Numbered from the stretch's first letter, positions 12,301 through 24,054 are shown. The stretch is 64,000 bases of DNA from Epichloe hybrida (GCA_019022495.1 JAFEKR010000006.1:2852001-2916000); one strand, 5' to 3'. Program-made: numbers and translations. Notes: a model not told the origin generated them from the letters alone.

Positions 12301-13450
12301 TCTCTATAGCGCTCTAAGGAACTTAGCATAATTTACGGATTAAAGATATACCTCTAGAACCTGCCTATTATCGCTAGGCAATAGCATTACCGTATCGCAA
12401 CCACTAGAAGGAAGCGATTATAAAGGAGCTTTTAAAGCTTCTATCCTTAAACTACTAGGAGGATGTACCTAAGGAACTAATTAATCCTAATAAGCATAAG
12501 GAAATTATTAACCTTAGCTAGGTTTTTAAATACAAAACTAATAAAAAAGGCATAGTTACAAAGTTTAAGGCTTAAATAGTGGTACAAGGTAATTAACAAC
12601 TAAAGAATAACCTTAACAACTACGCCGTAACGCTTGCCTCTTGATCTCTACAAATGCTACTCGCGGTTTGCTATGCTAACGATCTTAATACTTAATAATA
12701 TAATGTTTGAAATGCCTTCCTACACACAGAACTTGAAGAACCTATCTTCTGCAAGCCCCTAGAGGGTACAAACGCAAAAGGTCGTCTCTAGAAGATAATC
12801 AGAGCTTTGTATAGGCTATGGGAAGCTCCCTAACGTTAGTTTCTTTATTTAACGAGATTTCTTTTAGAGCTTAGCTTTATCTAAGGGAAAGAAGACCTAT
12901 GTATCTTTATAAAGGATAATTTTATCCTGTTTTTCTATGTAAATAACATTATAGTGCTTTACCCTAATAAATCTAAAGCAGAATTCAAAGAATTACATAA
13001 GCAATTAATAAACGGCCTAGACATTAAGGACTAAGGTAAATTAAAGTGGTTCCTAGGCATTAAAATCATTAGAAATCGCGAAACCAAAGAGATATAGTTA
13101 TCACAGGAATCATATATTTAAAAGATCGCTTAGAAGTTCATTCCTAACATCATTAACAACAAGTTAAAGAGCTTAATTGCAGCTCCTCTCCTAACGGCCA
13201 TAATCTACCTAAATAATAACGAAGCTTTAGATAAAGAAATTAGCTACTACAGAGCGATTATAGGCTCTTTAGTGTACCTTTACATTATTAGAAGACCTAA
13301 TATAGCGTTTATAGCTTCAAAGCTAGCCTCTTTTATAATAAATCCATTAGCAAAGCACATCAAGCTAGCACAGGGTGCTCTATTGTACGCTTAGAACATA
13401 AAGAAGTTCTATTTATAATATTTAGGCGCGGATAGCTTTAATACATTGTT
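9372..13450 (+). pseudogene. Decayed Ty1/copia retrotransposon (gag-pol)
   Basis: Ordered remains of a copia polyprotein lie on the plus strand. A gag-like region opens with ATG at 9372. A protease remnant with NSRANVHIFNN (normally DSGA..H) lies near 10,420-10,460. The gag-pre-integrase segment (HNIDKLHMLSRLLEDL, LWYYRSGYLGKRAFTEL) is near 10,730-10,900. Integrase core and the AHIRYLVGYKGKSQY tail lie at about 11,000-11,750. Reverse transcriptase (NAFLHTELEEPIFCKPLEG, then FYVNNIIVLY where family members have YVDD) is at about 12,400-13,090. An RNase H start (EISYYRAIIGSLVYL, LGADSF) lies near 13,240-13,440. Integrase before RT is diagnostic of copia. The frame is broken by many TAG/TAA codons, and both the protease and RT catalytic aspartates are lost. 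No LTR pair could be identified, and the 3' end is interrupted by the GC-rich island. Confidence 0.9.
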
Positions 13451-13468
13451 TGATGATGATAGCTAATT

Positions 13469-13690
13469 AACTAAGAGAGAAGAGAAGAGGGAGAAGGAGA
13501 GGAATCTAGCTAGAAGAGAAGGTAGGCGAAAAGGGGGAAAAGTGGGGCTGTAGTGCGGTGCCACTGCTAACGGAGCGGGGTAGCTCGCGATGCATCTAAT
13601 CGCATCGCGTGCATCCCTTCGGTGACTCCACTCTTTGGCCACGGTCGGACTATCTATCGTCCGAAGGTCCGAAGGAAGCCACAAAAAGAA
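13469..13690. other. GC-rich unmutated island inside the AT block
   Basis: About 220 bp of normal or high GC DNA sits abruptly inside the AT-rich block and interrupts the copia RNase H region. Its left third is a purine-rich stretch (GAGAAGAG repeats, then AAAGGGGG). The right part has short inverted segments (GGTCGGAC with GTCCGAAGG; GCGATGCATC with CGCATCGCGTGCATC) that could form hairpins. It contains no convincing coding frame. It could be a short interspersed element or other insertion that arrived after mutation of the block; I do not recognise the family. Confidence 0.5.
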
Positions 13691-14459
13691 ACATTAGAAT
13701 TAAAAGCTAGTGGTATTAGCTATGTAAAGGAGCATCTAATTGCTAGATAGCATTCTTTAATAAACTTGCTGCGTACATATTATTTATTAAAGATAATGAA
13801 GTAAATTAAATTGCATTAAACGCAATTTATTTACCTATAATCTAAGACAAATTCGCAGACTTTATCACACTATAAAATAGCTATAAAATCCGTACGTAAA
13901 AGAACAAAGAGCACGTTATCTTAGGCATTCCTATAGACCTTTATTATATAGAAAACGCTTAAAATTAAGGCGTTTCTCTTAGTATAAATAATAATATAGA
14001 AGATTATATAGCATTAAATACAATGCTTAATCCCCTTAATAAGATTAATATTAACTAATTTCTTATATAGGAAATAGAAGATTAGTATACATAAGAGCTA
14101 TAGTTACTTAGGTTTTATAATTAAGAGATTAAAGATTATACGCGTCTATATATATTATTCTATTTAGCGTTATAAGAGCGAATTTAAAATTATTAAGAAA
14201 GCAGCTAATAACTAGTCCTTTAACTTAGCCTAATTCCTCATAGGGGAATCCACGAATTTATATAACTTCTTTAATAAAACTATAAGCTATTATATAACTA
14301 AAACCTTAATAGTAACCTAATTTCTTAAGACCTTTAAGAATAACTTTAATAGTTCTAAAGTAAAGAGATTAAAAGTATTTAAGCCTATTATATATAACTT
14401 TTCTTCGCTAGATATCACGTTTAAATATTTCTTATATAATAAGCTAGAGAATTTTCTTC

Positions 14460-14576
14460 TATATTAGTAAGCTCCTCTCTATTAGTAAGCTTTTCTGTGT
14501 TAGTAAGCTCTTTTACATTAGTACGCTCTTTTATATTAGTATGCTCTTTTACATTAGTACGCTCTTCTATATTAAG
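14460..14576. repeat. 18-bp minisatellite, about six copies
   Basis: The unit TTAGTAAGCTCTTTTACA is repeated about six times in tandem with small variations (AAGCTC, ACGCTC, ATGCTC; CTCTTTTATA, CTCTTCTATA). The array lies within the right part of the AT-rich block. Confidence 0.75.
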
Positions 14577-17130
14577 TATAGATTATTATTCTTATTAAGA
14601 TTGCTTGTCTATACAAGAATTAAGAGGTTTAGATTTGCTTTATTTAATTAGCCTTATTAGTAATAGGCTAAGGGAGGAGCTTTATAATAGTTCTTTTATA
14701 TAAGGGGGTGACTTATTAGATTATAATAAATCCTTTTAATGCTTTATATGTTTTTTTATTATTATAGTAGTCTTTTCTTCCTTAATTTTTTCTTCCTTTA
14801 TTTAGTCTTCCTTTATAATATAAAAATTTAGAAAGATAAGAATATAACTATCTTAAATCTCCTAATTATATGAATTTTTTTTCCTAAAGAGATTAATAAC
14901 TATGTAATTTAATCTAATGTGTAATTAAGGGAGCTAATAGAAGCTAGATACCTTAGAATAAGCTTATCTAAGCTTATAGGGAATTTTTTTATTAAACTAC
15001 TCTAAAAAGCTTAGTTATATAAACTTATATAGCTAGTTAGCTTTAGTTACTAGACTAACTTTACTAAGCTTGTTTTCCTATAAAAGAGGTTAGAGCTCTA
15101 TAGGCTCTAAATAAAATTAGCTTTAGTATAATAGTAAGAAGTCTTATATAAACTAAGCTTAGTAACTAATTTTAGGATAAAAAAGCCTTTATTATAATAA
15201 CTATATAAAAGTAATAGAATTAACCGAATATAAAGCCCTTAGGGATAGTTATATAAATCCTTAGAGGTAAAAGCTTAGGTAGCTTATATTACCTCTTATA
15301 CTTATGTTTAGAAATATTTAGTAAAATTTAATATATAATCCCTCTTACTTTACGCCATAGGAATTAGCTATAATAATATTAATAAAGATTTTATATAGGA
15401 AGTTAATGTTTTATTATCTAAATTAATAGTAATTAATTAAGGCTAACGTAAGCTATAGTGTAAATAAAAAGTAGTATTTAGATAAGCTTTCTAAATTTCT
15501 TTGTGTATATATAATGCCTTTAGGCATTATTTTTATTACTAATGATTTAAGTAGCTAGGTATTATATAAGAAAGTAAAGAAAAGAATAAAAAGAGAAAGA
15601 AAGAAAAGAGAAAGAAAAGGAAAAAAAAAAAGAGGTAAAAAGGGGTTTAGTATAAAATTTAGTTATATACATATATGTAAGGATTCTTAGGCTAAATATA
15701 ATTCTAAGGGTTACTTACTCTTACCTTATATAGATAAATCTATACTTACTAGCTATAAGTTAAGATATATAGTTATAAATTATATAGCCTAAGCTAATAG
15801 GTAGTAAATAGTTATACACTATAAGGAAAAAAAAAACCTATAGCTAAAAGCTATAATCCTAAATTTTTCCTTTCTTAATTTTTATAAAAATAATAATAAT
15901 AATAGTATATATATATAGAATCCCTTTATTTTTATGCTATATACTAATGATTTTCTCTTCTAGTTAATATGCTTTCTTTATATATATTATAACTATTTTA
16001 ATTACTTATATCTAATTTTAGTATAGACTATAGTAATAGTAATAGTAATATAGTAGCCTTTTTACCCTAAACTTACTTATATATATAGCTTTAATACCTT
16101 TTATAATATATAACTAAGACCTTTTCTAAGGTCTTATATATAGCATTCCTAGTATACCTTAGTTACTTTTAGCTTATATAAGCGGGAATAGTCTTAGCCT
16201 ATATATTTATTTATAAGAGTAGTATACTATTTTTACTTTACCTAGCTATAATATATAATTTCTTTAAGATTAAGTCTAACTAAAGTAAATTAAAAGTAAG
16301 TAGCCTTTATATATAAATACTTTCTTAATTTAATTAAGAGGTATACTATATATAAATCCTTATAATTACTATATATAATAGATAGCATAGGATAGAGATA
16401 ATCTTATTATATTATTCCTAGTTTATATATACTTACTAGGTTACTTTAGTAGTGTGTGTAGTAATTATAAATAGCTAGATTATATATCTTCTTATTCTAA
16501 TAAAGACTAGGTAAGTTTACTAGTAAGAGATGCTTATATAGGATTAAATATAGGTTCCTAAGAATAGCTAGTTAACCTTATTAAAGGACCTAAGACTAAA
16601 GATAACTTAATTACGCTAAATAAGGATAAAACTATAGATAATCCTATTATCCTTTAAAGTTATATATATAAATTTTCCCTTACTTCTTTTGCTTTAAGGT
16701 TATATTATAGCCCTTTTATATATATTATAACACTATTAATAAAGCTCTTAACTAAGTGGTTATAAATAGAGATATTAGCTAGTAATACTAGCTAATTTAA
16801 AATAATAGCTAGCACTTTCTTATAGTATTCTAGGTTAGTAGCTTACTCTTATATATAAGAGTTAAGTAAAGTAAAGACTAGCTTAGCTTAATTTTATTTT
16901 ATATATATACACTTCCTTAAATTTATATATAGATTTAATTTACTATTTACATAGCTTACCTGAAATTATAATGTGGGTTTTCTGTTTTGGCAGCCCTTTG
17001 CGGGGCCTGTCTAAGGTGCCACCGTATTGCATGAAGAACAGTAACCGACCCACTTCTTGAGTCCTTATTAAGTCCCTGTGTCACAGTCAGTCACGATGAT
17101 CAGATCTCTCGGACACCGCTCGCCAGGGCA

Positions 17131-20100
17131 ATGGAAAAGCAACAGGCGGGTTCGGAGCGCAACGACTTGTTCCAAAAGGTAGGCCACCTCCGTACTCGCT
17201 TTCTCTCCTTGTCCATTCGAAAATCGCACGCGCTTACCAACCTCGCGGGACAAGTTGAAACCATGCTGCGTTAAAATCAGCCAGTTGGCCATCCGGGACG
17301 GCGGAAGCCCTACCGCCCCAGGCGAGCTTCGTGACCTTACAAACCAAACATTGGACATTCTCAACAACCAGATTCGGAAGAATCCGGTGGCGTTGGATGA
17401 AAAGCTGGCCGAATATGTCTTCTTCCCGCTGTACCATGTATTCCGTCAAATGGACCAGTATCCTGCGCGGCTTACTGAGAACTGTATCAAGTGCCTCGAG
17501 GTCCTCATTCATCACGGTTGGAAGTCCAACATCTCCGCAAAGCTGGTGCAGCAAATCTTCAGCTTGCTTGTATTCATCATCGACGGAGTGCCTGCATCAT
17601 CAGATAAGAACGGCCGCCATGTCCCCGAAGAGTTGCAGCTCGAAGCATTCCGCGCATTGTCGTCTCTTCTCACGACAGCGAGTCCATCAGCCAGCGCAAT
17701 GTCAGGGCTGACGGATGAGGAATCAATGCCCGCGCTGGGTCATGGAATCACAGTCATGCTCGATGGCGCTTCTGCTGGCGTCAGTCCCCAAATTCAGGCT
17801 GAAGCACTCGATGCACTCCAACAACTGTACGCTGCTCTTCGCGACCAGGCTGCGTTGGCAAATTTTCTCCCCGGAACCATCTCCTCCATGACCAAAATTT
17901 CATCTTGCCCGAATCGTCATAAATCGGCAGTATTGACGAAGAGCTTGAACGTCGTGCAAGCTGTGCTGACCAAGGTGCTCGGGGATGTGAGGACAAGATC
18001 TATCCTCCCAAAGCCCGACGGCGAGCAAGAGCTGGGAACCAAGGACTCTGGCCAGGGGAAGGTCTTGACAACAGCATGGCTGAGAGCTACGTCTGCCCAG
18101 GTCAAGTCTGCACTGTCAACCATGATGAGATTGCGGGTTCATGATTCACAGAACGTTCGCGATGCAGTAGAGAGGCTGTGCATCTCACTTTTGGATGAAT
18201 GCCACAACTCTCTGTCAAATTGTACCACCCTCTTGGTCGAGACTGCAATTGTCTTGGATCATGAAAGCAACGGAATCGACATGAAAACAGCAGCGACGCA
18301 GACCAACTTGCGCCATCTGGCGAGCATCTACCCCGAACTTTGCGACACAGTCAAAATTGCCGTGCATAGCTGGATGTCGAGCCTCCCACGTATGATGCAG
18401 TCTGGCGACGAGGATGTGAAGAAGACTGCTGTACATAATCTCCTCAAGGGCATAGAATTGATGCAGGATCTCGCTATTGAATCAACCACCCTGGAGGAGT
18501 CCCTGGGCAACGCTCTACGTGACAGCATTGTTTCGCTTATGCAGTCTTCCAAAGAACCACAGTCAACGTCACACCTGCAGCTGCTCGACGGCTCTCAACA
18601 TAGCCAAGACCTATCGTTGGAGCAAACTTTTGCGCCAGTCATTTTGGCCAGTGAAAGCCAACGATTGCTGAGACACGAAGTCATAGGTCTGATCAGCCGT
18701 CTTGGCCCATCGTCTTTGACGGCATCCCTTGCCACCGGCATGATGGAACATGCGCGCGAGTCACAGTCAACCGACCAGATTGCGTCTCTCTGGCTATGTC
18801 ACGAGCTGATTAAAGCAGCCAAAACATCTAATGCCGATGCGGGCACCTTTTTAGACTTGTCCACGTTGGCAGACTGGTCCGATGATGTCGAACTCATCTC
18901 TGAAGATCTTTACTCCTACTCGGTGCAGGTCCTCGAGTCCCGCGTAGACTCAGACCCGGCAGACTATAAGTTGGAGGCGATTGCGTTGGAGGTGGTGGCT
19001 GATTCTGCCAAGAGTCGAGGCATGTTGTTCAGACCTCACCTCGTCGACACTTTATTCCCAGTCGTCACGTTCCTAGGATCCTCCAGCCAGCTCCTCCAAC
19101 AGCATGCCATTGCCGCATTGAACAGCATAGCCCTATCATGCGGCTACTCGAGCGTGTCAGACTTGATCATCGACAACGTGGACTACATGGTCAACTCGGT
19201 CTCGCTGAGACTCAACTCGCTCGACGTGTCACCCGCCTCAATGCAAGTTCTCATGATGATGATACGACTCTCTGGTCCAGGATTAATACCATACCTCAAC
19301 GACGTCGTCGAGTCCATCTTTGCCGCGCTAGAAAACTACCACGGCTACACGCTGCTAGCCGAGAACCTCTTCTCCGTCCTCAAAGAAATCGTCGACCAAG
19401 CATCCCGACACGACAAGCGCTTGCTAACAAGCGCAGAACAAACCATGCACAATCACAAGAAGAAGCGCGAGCCAGTCCTGGACCTAGACGACCTCGTGGA
19501 GGAGCTGCAACGCAAAGAAGCCAGACGACTTCGAGACGAAGCCGAAGAAGCGTCATTTACCAAAATCAAAGGCCATCCCACAGAGCCCTGGAAAGCCGAA
19601 GAACCCTCACTGGAAGAGGAGGACGCGCACCAACAGCCACCTCCCGAGCCAGAAAAGGCCCCCAACTCGCCAACATACCAGCTTCTTCTCCGGATCGCAT
19701 CCCTTACCCAGCATTATCTCACGTCACCGACGCCAGAACTGCGAAGATCACTACTGGAGCTCCTGACCACAGCATCATGCATCCTCGGCGGCGACGAAGA
19801 CAATTTCTTACCCCTCGTCAATGCCATCTGGCCCGTTGTAATCGAGCGCCTGCGTGACCCCGAACCCTTTGTCAACATCGAGGCATGCCGCGCCCTCTCT
19901 GGACTCTGCCAGGCGGCGGGAGACTTTCTGAGTTCGCGGTTCAGAACAGAATGGCCCGACTGGCTGCGAGACTGGTGCTTCAAGATGAAGAAACAGGCCG
20001 AGAACGGTCGGCGGTACGCCCCGCGACCGAAAAAGGGCGCCCTCCCGACGCAAACCAAGGGCAGCATCATGATACCCATTCGATCGGGTGACGACGGGCT

Positions 20101-20416
20101 CGGCATGACAGGCAAAGTGGTGGAATCAAGGGATTATTCTTGGGCAGGAAGTCTAGGCCAGCACGCCTCGCCAGTGAAGACGTGGGAGGCGGTAGTGAAG
20201 CTCCTCACGGCCGTGGTATCCCACGTCCGCGTGGACGCCGCCATGTTCGACGACATTGTAGAGCTCCTCGCCGACGTGCTAGAGAAGAACGACGAGGTCC
20301 GCGAAGCGCTCGAGGTTATCAACGCCGACGCAGTCTGGCTCGCGAGATATGAGAGGGGGAGAGTGGAAGTGCTTCCCACGCCGGTCATGGAGGGTGCGAA
20401 GTTTGTAGACATGTAG
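17131..20416 (+). CDS. TTI1: TEL2-interacting protein 1 (TTT complex subunit)
   Basis: The model is join(17131..17178, 17255..20416), 1069 aa with one intron of 76 nt. The first exon encodes MEKQQAGSERNDLFQK, and splicing before the TTG at 17255 gives FQKLKPCCVKISQLA, the conserved TTI1 N terminus. LDEKLAEYVFFPLYHVFRQM and LIHHGWKSNISAKLVQQIFS follow. The rest is a long helical HEAT-repeat solenoid with an acidic, low-complexity stretch around residues 750-830 and HEAT repeats again to the C terminus. Family role: with Tel2 and Tti2, it works with Hsp90 to fold and stabilise PIKK kinases (TOR, ATM/Tel1, ATR/Mec1). The promoter is very short, because the AT-rich block ends only about 170 bp upstream. 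It converges on the Nudix gene with a 135 bp spacer. Confidence 0.92.
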
Positions 20417-20477
20417 GGTCGGTCCGTCTGTTGGAGGCAACAAGTTCTGCCACACGGCCACACGGCCACACGGCCAC

Positions 20478-20480
<3 letters not shown>

Positions 20481-20510
<30 letters not shown>
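20481..20510. repeat. T30 homopolymer between convergent genes
   Basis: A run of 30 T sits 64 bp after the TTI1 stop and 41 bp before the end of the convergent Nudix gene. It is preceded by a CACACGGC direct repeat (20,452-20,476). It lies in the shared 3' region of both genes. Confidence 0.8.
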
Positions 20511-20514
<4 letters not shown>

Positions 20515-20551
20515 ATCAATACAACGTCAATTATGCCAACAAGCGTCAAAT

Positions 20552-21947
20552 CTAAATCTTTGCATTCCCCGTCAGATACCCCTCCTCCACCACCGCCGTC
20601 ATCAACCTATTCGCAATAGCCTGCGGCGGCGGCACCCTCAGATGCCCCTCGATGGACTCCTTTGGCGCCGGCGTCTGGGCCAGCGCGGCCCTCACCTCCT
20701 CGACAGCAAACCACTTTGCGCTCTCCAGCTCCCCGTCGTTGAGATGGATCGTCTCCCCGTCCCCAGGCAACGCCTCGGCAATGGCGCCAATCATCAAGCT
20801 GGACGGCCACGGCCACGGCTGCGTCGAATGCACCACCACCCTGCCCACGCGCACGCCAGCCTCCTCCCAGACCTCGCGCCTCACAGCCTCCTCGACCGAC
20901 TCCCCCGGCTCAAGGAAGCCCGCGAGGTTGCTGTGCCAGTGCGGCGGCCACCGCGACTGCCTCCCCAGCAGCATGCGCTCGCCGTCCGACGACACGACGG
21001 CCGCAATCACGGTGGGATCCGTCCGCGGGAAGCACGTGTTGGACACGCCATGGCGGGTAGGACAATCCGGCAACACAACGGGAACGGGCGTGTCGGAGGG
21101 GGCGGCATCAGCATCAGCATCCTTGAGGTCCGTAGGCGGACACGCGCTTGTAGCCCGCTTCAACCGAGAGATTGGCACGGCCGCAGCCCGCGCAGAACCG
21201 GTTGCGCGTGTTCCAGTCTATCACGGAGCGGGCTTGCGCAAACATGGCGGCTAAGTTGAAATCATGCGTCAGTCATCGCAGCCTTGCTTGCCATGTGTAA
21301 AAAAAAAAAAAAACACACATTTACACACCATGCTCAGAATGCAATGTCAAACTCCTCGTGTCCAAAGCCACCCACTTGTTCTTCTCCCCCTGACTCTTCA
21401 CCCACGCCTCCCTCTCCCTCCCCCCCCTTCCCCTCGAGACATCTATCGCAAAGTACGGCCGCCCCCGGACCTCGCCGTGCCCCGAGCTCTCCCACACCAT
21501 GTCGCCGCCGGCATCGCCGCCGCCGTCACCGTCGTCGTGTCCCGCGCCGGCCGCGATGCCCAGAAACACAACCTCCACCTCGGCGGCCACCCTTGAGGAA
21601 TCAAACGCCCTGACGCGCTCCTCGTCGCTCCCGCGAGCCGCGGGGCTCGCCCCCAGAACGCCCTCGACCTCGCTGTACCTCAGCAGCGCGAGCCTCTTGC
21701 CGTCCTGGTCCGCCACGAGCGGCCTCAGGTCGTCCAGCACCATGAAGCGCGCGTGCGGGCTCGTCGCCGCCTTTCCGAGGAACCCTGCGTCGGAGCGCAG
21801 GAACGAGTACCGGTTGAGGCGGCTGCCGGCAAAGTAGTTTGTGACTTCCTTGCCGAAGCGTCGCGTGAGCATCGAGGCGTCGTTGGTGTCGTTGGTGTCG
21901 TTGGTGAGAGCGGGGTGCTCTGCCATCAGAGGAGGGGTGCATGTCAT
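20552..21947 (-). CDS. NPY1: NPY1/NUDT12-like NADH pyrophosphatase, frameshifted here
   Basis: Two exons, 21947..21329 and 21250..20552, with an intron (GTGTGT donor, TTAG acceptor) that joins cleanly to give EHAAMFAQARSVIDWNTRN. The N-terminal Nudix-like domain (FGKEVTNYFAGSRLNRYSFL) is followed by a zinc ribbon (FCAGCGRANLSVEAGYKR) and the catalytic Nudix domain with box GFLEPGESVEEAVRREVWEE plus AGV. Family role: hydrolysis of NAD(P)H to NMNH and AMP, and removal of NAD caps from RNA, often peroxisomal. The zinc-ribbon and Nudix frames do not agree. At 21,141-21,147 the text AAGCGCGTGTCC should, by family pattern KRACPPTD, have one more CG dinucleotide. No intron fits (22 nt at most). So this copy has lost 2 bp in a CG run, or the assembly has an error. 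With the correction the protein is about 439 aa. The C-terminal tripeptide AKI is only weakly PTS1-like. Confidence 0.83.
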
Positions 21948-22473
21948 GGGGGCAATTATGTGATCCGTATGAACGGGCGGTTGAGGAGAGGAAAAGTCGC
22001 CGGGGAATCAGGATGCTGCGGGCGTAATATAAAGGTGGGCTTGCGTGCGGCGTGCGGCGTGCGGAAACGATGAGTAATTGATTGCTTTTGGTGTCTTTCG
22101 TGATGGTCGTGTCTTGGGGGTTGTCTTGGGGGTGTCTTGGGGGTGTCTCGGCCGGCTCGGCTGGCTGCTAGCCCGCCTGTGGAACCTCCCGCCGTTGACC
22201 TCAGATCGCATTCATGTCAACTCTAGCAAGTCACTTTCACGACTTCATAAAGACATTGTGACCGAGAACGACGAGCTAATTAGGTGCCAGGCTTAAAATA
22301 TAATGCTGCAAACAATGATGCCGTTTCTACCAATGCTATATAAGAGCTGCTCTTTCCTAGCACTGACTGGCTGGTCCCCCCCCGCCCTTCGTCTTTCGAC
22401 TAATCTTCACATCTGGAGCCCAACCATGGTGGACGGCTCAAGTGGAGGCGCAATTGGCTACTGTTTGGTCAAT
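21948..22473. other. Intergenic region upstream of the Nudix gene
   Basis: This holds the promoter side of the Nudix gene and the 3' flank of the four-TM gene. It contains a GTGCGGC repeat near 22,041-22,062 and a TCTTGGGGGTG direct repeat at about 22,110-22,150. No gene is supported. Confidence 0.45.
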
Positions 22474-23278
22474 TCAAACAGCATTGGTAACTCCAGAAGT
22501 CTTCCCATGAACGAGGATCTCGGCTGGAGGTGCCATAGCAGCAGATATTCCAGCAATGACGGCGCCGAGAATGCTGGGCCAGAACTTGTTAATTGCGAGC
22601 CTCCCAGCAGTCCAATGGAAGAGAAAAAAAGGAAAAAACTTACACATTAAAATGAGCCAGCATGACGGTGCTTGCTCCAGGAAGATTGATTATTCGTTGT
22701 AGAATAAACGTTCCGGTCAATCCAACAAACTCGCTAAAAGCTCCCTCCATCGCGTCCCCCATCGCGTAGCGCAATGCTTCGGCGAGCCTCGCTTCGACAA
22801 GCCTCACTTCGTCCATGATCGTTTCATCAGAATTTCCGCGAGACCATGCAGAAGGTTCGCCCACGATTAAAGGATATGATACATTCGAGGTCGGCCAAAC
22901 CTGATTTCCCGCGTAGACTGCGTGCGAGGGCTTTATCCATCCCAGCATCACCACGGGGGTCAAGACGAGCAGGGTGAAGAAGATGCCGCGAAAAACGTAC
23001 AAGGGATCGACGGCTGTTTTCTTTGCGCAGAGACTGATGTTGACAGACATGAAAAAGGCAGTGATGAAGCAAACAGTAGCAGCAGCAGCAATGAACGGGT
23101 ATAAGCCCCAGGCGGCCAGTCCACAGTTGAAGCGTCCGACTCGGCAGTCATTTTCGGCGACTTGAGTCCTGGTCAGGTGGTTTGTGGCCAGAGACATTAT
23201 AATGAGAACAAAGTTGGTGATTCCATATGCCGCCACGAGAAACACCAGTAGTGTTTTGGTCAGCTTATCTCCGAACAT
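22474..23278 (-). CDS. Four-TM membrane protein of unknown function
   Basis: The model is join(22474..22600, 22644..23278), 253 aa. Transmembrane segments lie near residues 8-30 (LLVFLVAAYGITNFVLIIM), 54-78 (LYPFIAAAATVCFITAFFM), 93-112 (IFFTLLVLTPVVMLGWI) and near the end (SILGAVIAGISAAMA). A loop with paired cysteines (NDC, FNC) and a glycosylation-like NVS precede a helical, acidic segment (MDEVRLVEARLAEALRYAMG). The 43-nt intron is very short, but its GTAAGT donor and GGGAG acceptor join AHFNV to LAINKFWPSILG in a hydrophobic frame; without it the protein stops after 212 aa. An alternative acceptor (ACAAG) also gives an open frame. I do not recognise the family. It is divergently arranged with the PQ-loop gene. 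Confidence 0.65.
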
Positions 23279-24020
23279 TTTGCGTCGTGGATGATGGAAA
23301 AGATATGATGAATGATGTGATGGACGGAATGATGTGATGGACGGAATGATGTGATGAAAACAACGAATATAGATGGGGGCGATGGAGAAAGGAAGAAGAA
23401 GAAGAACAGAGCATCGAGGCTGGGGACGATCTTTGATTGTGCATTTCTGCTCTTGCCAACCTTGATAAATCAGGAAAACGAGAGGCAGGAGTCACTTGCT
23501 TGTTGGTGGAAGGAGTGCGTATGGAGGAGCCCATGTAGACACCAATGTGGGTATTAGCGGGAGGAAGTGCAGAGCAAGAAATACAAGCAGGTCCCATCAG
23601 GTCCCACCGCCCCAGGGCCATCAGAGAGCCATCAGAACCGTCAGAGCGCTAAAGACAGGCCTGGCAGATTCAAGGTTGCCTGCTACGGCGCTTGCTCCCC
23701 CTTCTCCTTCCTGCTTTACTTCTTTCCCTTGTCTCTTTCTTTCTTCCATTTTTTTTTTTTCCTTTCTTGAGAGAGGGGGAGAGAATTCACCGGCATACGT
23801 TCCATCTTGTCCTCATCTCTGCCTTGTGGCTCGTCAGTCTTTGATGAGTCTGGCATTGGCCCGCTGCTGCGTCTTCCCAATCACCAGCCAGCAGCAGCTC
23901 ACATCGTTTGTGCGAATTTCGTCGCCCGTGAAGGCATCTGCGTTTCGCATTCGGCCCCCCGCACCCCGCACCCTTGTTACATTACATCACACCCCTTAAT
24001 TACATTACACCCTGCATCTT

Positions 24021-24054
<34 letters not shown>

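Larger units (their letters stand above)
9051..16960. repeat. AT-rich RIP-like mutated transposon block
   Basis: This 7.9 kb is strikingly AT-rich compared with both flanks and has almost no long open frame. Many TAG/TAA codons stand where transposon proteins have Gln or Trp (CAG to TAG, CAA to TAA, TGG to TAG). That matches C-to-T change in the CpA context, the signature of repeat-induced point mutation in ascomycetes. The left 4.4 kb is a recognisable copia element. The right part (about 13,740-16,960) has weaker traces of coding sequence, an 18-bp minisatellite and purine-rich runs. The right edge is sharp at about 16,960, about 170 bp before the TTI1 start codon. Confidence 0.85.

Noticed and set aside
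13469..13690. tRNA or 5S rRNA gene in the GC-rich island
   Set aside because: The hairpins do not fold into a cloverleaf, and the A and B box words are only approximate.
14460..14576. CRISPR array
   Set aside because: The units are directly tandem with no unique spacers, and the DNA is fungal.
20642..21259. Plus-strand frames of about 200 codons opposite the Nudix gene
   Set aside because: They overlap a clear zinc ribbon and Nudix box on the minus strand; high GC explains the missing stops.
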